Source of the DNA: Comamonadaceae bacterium
GTDB taxonomy: Bacteria > Pseudomonadota > Gammaproteobacteria > Burkholderiales > Burkholderiaceae_C
Direction of reading: 5' to 3'
DNA length: 43,083 bases
NCBI GenBank assembly: GCA_013297985.1
Contig: JAAFIY010000020.1
Coordinates: 1-43,083, forward strand
Below, one piece after another: positions 39,948-43,083 of this stretch. The position numbers and the translations under genes were made by a program. The notes under the pieces are model-generated. The model saw nothing but the letters and a program-made list of their open reading frames with translations. It did not search any database and was not told the DNA's origin. Numbering within the stretch: the stretch's first letter is position 1; every line of letters starts with the position of its first letter.

Positions 39948-41708
39948 TTAAAGCACGTCGCTGGCAAAGTCGGCCAAGCGTGAACGCTCACCGCGCGCCA
40001 GGGTAATGTGCCCGCTGTGCGGCCACCCCTTGAACTTGTCCACCGCAAATGTCAGGCCGCTGGAGCCTTCGGTCAGGTAGGGCGTATCAATTTGCGCCAA
40101 GTTGCCCATGCAGATGATCTTGCTGCCAGGGCCCGCGCGGGTGATCAGCGTCTTCATTTGCTTGGGCGTGAGGTTCTGCGCCTCATCGATGACCACGTAT
40201 TTGTTCAAGAAGGTGCGGCCGCGCATGAAGTTCATGCTTTTGATCTTGATGCGGCTGCGCACCAAGTCGTTGGTGGCGGCACGCCCCCATTCGCCTGAGC
40301 CGGTGTCGTTCTTGGTCAGCACTTCCAGGTTGTCGTCCAGGGCGCCCATCCACGGGCCCATTTTTTCTTCTTCGGTACCGGGCAGAAAGCCGATGTCTTC
40401 GCCCACGCTCACGGTGGCGCGGGTCATGATGATCTCGGTGTAACGACGCTCATCGAGCACCTGCGTGAGGCCAGCGGCCAGCGCGATCAGTGTCTTGCCA
40501 GTGCCTGCGGTGCCAGTGAGGGTGACGAAATCGATCTCTGGGTCCATCAGCAAATTCAGCGCGAAGTTTTGCTCGCGGTTGCGGGCCGTCACGCCCCACA
40601 CCGCGTTCTTTTGATGACCATAGTCTTTGAGCGTCTTGAGGGTGGCCGTCTTGCCACGAATCTCGGTCACGCGGGCGTGCAGGGCGGGCTCACCCGGCTG
40701 TTCAAACGACACGTATTGATTGATCAAAAGCTGCGGCACGATGGGGCCGGTGACGCGGTAATAGGTGTGGCCGCCTTGACTCCAGCTTTCCACCGTCTTG
40801 CCATGCTTGGCCCAGAAGTCCTCAGGCAGGGCCAGGGCGCCGCTGTACAGCAGGTCACCATCGTCCAGCGCTTTGTCGTTTTGATAGTCCTCAGCAGCCA
40901 AGCCCAAGGCGCGGGCCTTGACGCGCATGTTGATGTCTTTGGACACCAACACCACTTCGCGCCCCGCGTGCATTGGCAATTGGCGCAGGGCATCGACCAC
41001 GCCCAGAATTTGGTTGTCAGCCTTGCCTGGCGGCAGGCTGGTGGGCAGGGTGCTGGCCAGCGTCTGGGTTTGAAAAAACAGCTTGCCACCGGCTTCGACA
41101 TGGCCGCTGCTGCTCAACGTGAGCCCGTCGGTGATGCTCGCGCCCACGCTGCCCGCCAACTGGTCGAGCGTGCGGCTGACCTGCCGGGCGTTGCGGGCTA
41201 CTTCGGTCATGCCCTTTTTGTGGCCGTCCAACTCTTCGAGCACGATCATCGGCAAAAAGATGTCGTGCTCTTCAAAACGGAACAGGCTGCTGGGGTCGTG
41301 CATCAGCACGTTGGTGTCCAACACAAAGAGCTTGGTGGGGCCGCTCGTGGCAGCGCGGCTGCGTCGCGGTGCTTTGGCAGCTTTGGGCGCGGTTGCCTTG
41401 GCGGATGCAGCCCGATCTGGGCCCGCTGGCATGGGTGAATGGTCTTCTTGCCGGAAGGCGGCCACCGAGGATGCGGCTGAATCGGCCGGCGCTCGGTCAT
41501 CCAAATCCGCCAAGCCGCCCACCTCGTGCAAGTTCAGCGCCACGCTGGCGCGCTCTACGTTGGCTTGCGGCAGCGCCGGGGTTAAGCCTTCATCGCGCGA
41601 GCTGCCCCGTTTTCGGCTGCTGCTGCGGCGTGGCGCCTGCCCGGGGGCGGCGTAGGCGTCGGCATTCAACAGAGCGGCACGCTGGATGGGAGCGGGGGGC
41701 AGTGGCAT
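39948..41708 (-). CDS. PhoH-family ATPase with N-terminal PIN domain
   Basis: 586 residues. After a low-complexity Ala/Pro/Arg-rich stretch of about 120 residues comes a PIN domain (KLFVLDTNVLMHDPSSLFRF, VLEELDGHKKG, VVLVSKDINMRVKA) with the acidic residues of a metal-dependent nuclease, and then the PhoH domain with Walker A (TLTGTAGTGKTLIALAAGL), TRATVSVGEDIGFLPGTEEEK, and Walker B (KYVVIDEAQNLTPKQMKT). PhoH2-type proteins of this build are reported to be ATP-dependent RNA helicases/RNases; the role in this organism is not known. The N-terminal extension is longer than in most relatives I know. Its 5' region up to Bcp holds the bcp terminator. Confidence 0.92.
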   Translation of the reverse strand: MPLPPAPIQRAALLNADAYAAPGQAPRRSSSRKRGSSRDEGLTPALPQANVERASVALNLHEVGGLADLDDRAPADSAASSVAAFRQEDHSPMPAGPDRAASAKATAPKAAKAPRRSRAATSGPTKLFVLDTNVLMHDPSSLFRFEEHDIFLPMIVLEELDGHKKGMTEVARNARQVSRTLDQLAGSVGASITDGLTLSSSGHVEAGGKLFFQTQTLASTLPTSLPPGKADNQILGVVDALRQLPMHAGREVVLVSKDINMRVKARALGLAAEDYQNDKALDDGDLLYSGALALPEDFWAKHGKTVESWSQGGHTYYRVTGPIVPQLLINQYVSFEQPGEPALHARVTEIRGKTATLKTLKDYGHQKNAVWGVTARNREQNFALNLLMDPEIDFVTLTGTAGTGKTLIALAAGLTQVLDERRYTEIIMTRATVSVGEDIGFLPGTEEEKMGPWMGALDDNLEVLTKNDTGSGEWGRAATNDLVRSRIKIKSMNFMRGRTFLNKYVVIDEAQNLTPKQMKTLITRAGPGSKIICMGNLAQIDTPYLTEGSSGLTFAVDKFKGWPHSGHITLARGERSRLADFASDVL

Positions 41709-41768
41709 TGGATAAGGTCAATGGCAGTGAAGGGAATGGGGCACCCGACAAGATTGCGCGCACCAACA

Positions 41769-41800
41769 AAAAAGCCGCCAGGCGAGCCGGGCGGCTTTTT
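41769..41800 (-). terminator. Intrinsic terminator after bcp
   Basis: AAAAAGCCGCC (41769-41779) pairs with GGCGGCTTTTT (41790-41800). On the minus strand it is followed by TTTTTTG-like bases. It lies 140 nt after the bcp stop and 60 nt upstream of the phoH start, so it insulates phoH from bcp. Confidence 0.82.
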
Positions 41801-41939
41801 GGGGGTGCGGTGCACAGCGCGTCAGGTAGGTGCATGCGACGCATTATGCATGGCGATATGTAGCAACTGTGTAATCGGCCGTCGCACGCCATGGCCGTAG
41901 GGGCCGCGATCGCGCTCCCGCAACAACCAAGGTAAAGAA

Positions 41940-42464
41940 TCAGGCGGCAGCCTGCACCGCCACCGCAGGAGCGGGGGCGTGCACAACGGTGCCTGACTTC
42001 TTCAAACTTTTGACCGACTTGAGCACTTCGTCCACGTGGCCGGGCACCTTCAGGCCGCGCCATTCTTGGCGCAGGATGCCGTCAGGGCCGATCAAGAAGG
42101 TGCTGCGTTCAATGCCCTTGACCTTCTTGCCGTACATGATCTTGTTTTTGACCACGCCGAACATGTGGCACAGCTTTTCTTCGGTGTCAGCGACCAACTC
42201 GAACGGCAATTCGAGCTTGCCTTTGAAATCGTCGTGCGATTTCATGTTGTCGCGCGACACGCCAAACACTTCGGCGCCAGATTTGACGAAGTCTTTGTAT
42301 TTGTCACGGAACTGCATCGCTTCGGTGGTGCAGCCGGGGGTGTTGTCCTTGGGGTAGAAATACAGCACCAACATGCGCCCTTGGTGCGACTGGTTGGTGA
42401 CCTTCACGCCACCAGTGGCGTTGGCTTCAAATTCGGGGAGCGGTTTATTGACAACGACGGCCAT
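41940..42464 (-). CDS. bcp: Bcp/PrxQ-type thiol peroxidase
   Basis: 174 residues from the ATG at 42464 (MAVVVNKPLPEFEANATGG), with GGAAGC upstream; the 26-codon extension has no similarity. The peroxidatic Cys45 lies in KDNTPGCTTEAMQFRD. The E. coli resolving Cys five residues later is Met50 here; Cys99 (EEKLCHMFGVV) is the likely alternative resolving residue, as in PrxQ proteins with the second Cys further along. It reduces peroxides with thioredoxin. A tail of about 20 residues rich in Ala, Pro and Val (VVHAPAPAVAVQAAA) follows the normal end and is unusual. Confidence 0.94.
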   Translation of the reverse strand: MAVVVNKPLPEFEANATGGVKVTNQSHQGRMLVLYFYPKDNTPGCTTEAMQFRDKYKDFVKSGAEVFGVSRDNMKSHDDFKGKLELPFELVADTEEKLCHMFGVVKNKIMYGKKVKGIERSTFLIGPDGILRQEWRGLKVPGHVDEVLKSVKSLKKSGTVVHAPAPAVAVQAAA

Positions 42465-42646
42465 GGACAAGAGCTTCCGAGGGTAGGGCGGGCAGGCGCC
42501 GTTTTGGTAGGCTTGGCCGGTGCGGCGCGGTGCACGTCGCATTCAGCCGGGACGGCTCCCGAGCAACCGGTGATTTTACCGCCAATCGCCCTTCGGCGTC
42601 TGCCGCAATGGCGGTCGATGCGTTCAACGGGCCCGGAGCGCCCGGT

Positions 42647-43021
42647 TTAACTGGCTTCCAACAGCAGCGCACAGGCCACGTTTCTACCTTCGCCAGCCAA
42701 GATGTTGTAAGTGCGGCAAGCGGCCTGGGTGTCCATGGTTTCAAGGCCGATGCGCGCTCGCATCAGGGGCTGCAGCCACGCTGGCGACACAAAGCGCAGC
42801 TTGGCGCCGCTGCCAAATACCACCAACTCAACCCCCAAGGCGGCCAGAGGTACAAAGTGCTCTGGTTGCAGATCTGCAAAGCGTGCGGGGCCCCAGGCTT
42901 GGCGCAAGCCGGTCGAAGTGATGAGCACCGAGTGCTGAACGCGCTCACCATTGATCGACACCCAATCGGCGCCATAGGCGGTGATGACTTGCACGCTGGT
43001 GGAGTCGGGCTGCAGTTTCAT
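42647..43021 (-). CDS. Mth938-like (DUF498) domain protein
   Basis: 124 residues from the ATG at 43021 (MKLQPDSTSVQVITAYGADWV). The domain is seen in ITAYGADWVSINGERVQHSVLI, ARFADLQPEHFVPLAALGVELVVFGSGAKLRFVSP and GLETMDTQAACRTYNILAGEGRNVACALLL. In animals a relative (NDUFAF3) acts in respiratory complex I assembly; the bacterial role is unknown. The upstream edge of the window cuts its promoter region. The next gene in its direction, bcp, starts 182 nt on, so they are probably separate. Confidence 0.9.
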   Translation of the reverse strand: MKLQPDSTSVQVITAYGADWVSINGERVQHSVLITSTGLRQAWGPARFADLQPEHFVPLAALGVELVVFGSGAKLRFVSPAWLQPLMRARIGLETMDTQAACRTYNILAGEGRNVACALLLEAS

Positions 43022-43083
43022 GCGTAGGTGGACATGGATTGATGCGTAACTAGCTCAAGTTTCGCACTTTGCCTATGGTCAAA

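Noticed and set aside
40569-41438. 289-codon open frame antisense to the PhoH-family gene
   Set aside because: It lies entirely within the PhoH gene and shows no domain.

Overview
The window is a stretch of chromosome from a GC-rich betaproteobacterium, most likely a member of the Burkholderiales and probably Comamonadaceae. The basis is the protein sequences (Ppc, DnaB, HemC, PhoH, PpsR/PpsA), the gene order, and a recurrent intergenic hairpin (core GCTAT-7 nt-RTAGC) that I associate with that family. No tRNA, rRNA, CRISPR array, transposase or phage gene is visible, so this is core chromosome carrying accessory gene groups. Layout: 1-241 is the 3' end of an enoyl-CoA hydratase gene. 285-2707 (minus) is a NarL-type response regulator and a hybrid histidine kinase, translationally coupled. 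2840-6163 holds argH (minus) diverging from an AlgZ/AlgR-type LytS/LytTR pair (plus). 6160-9391 (minus) encodes a tail lipoprotein with a polyproline end, a FlgO-type lipoprotein and a TPR/O-GlcNAc-transferase-like enzyme. 9392-10019 is non-coding and unusually rich in nested inverted repeats. 10020-12926 is ppc (minus). 13107-17505 is hemC-hemD-hemX-hemY (plus). 17531-19318 holds a small lipoprotein, a Bax-inhibitor-1 family protein and a GlcG/HbpS-like protein. 19426-25879 (minus) is an iron-acquisition block. 26222-27973 is bacterioferritin and a class-V aminotransferase-fold protein. 28126-31623 is the divergent ppsR/ppsA pair. 31673-32686 is an ABC-type solute-binding protein. 33007-33878 is a small membrane protein coupled to a TPR protein. 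34082-36470 is a DUF4212/sodium-solute symporter pair. 36688-39842 is rpsF-priB-rpsR-rplI followed by dnaB. 39948-43021 is PhoH, a Bcp peroxiredoxin and an Mth938-like protein. How the genes work together: the iron block reads as two adjoining transcription units. The first is a TonB-dependent siderophore receptor, a PiuC-type 2-oxoglutarate dioxygenase and an FMN alpha-hydroxy-acid oxidase, with a Fur-box-like palindrome upstream (26001-26025). The second is bfd-tonB-exbB-exbD, whose promoter (TATAAT, overlapped by a second Fur-box-like palindrome) is embedded in the last codons and stop codon of the oxidase gene. Together they would import a ferric siderophore, energise the receptor, possibly modify the ligand, and link to bacterioferritin iron release through Bfd. 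The argH / algZ-algR / hemC-hemD order matches that of Pseudomonas, except that about 7 kb (the glycosyltransferase/lipoprotein group, the structured intergenic region and ppc) lies between algR and hemC. The best candidates for something undescribed are the iron block with its hydroxy-acid oxidase and nested Fur promoter, the OGT-like/FlgO-like/polyproline-lipoprotein trio, the hairpin-dense 9587-9933 region, and the dispersed paired-hairpin repeat. Function calls rest on recognising families by eye; no database search was possible.
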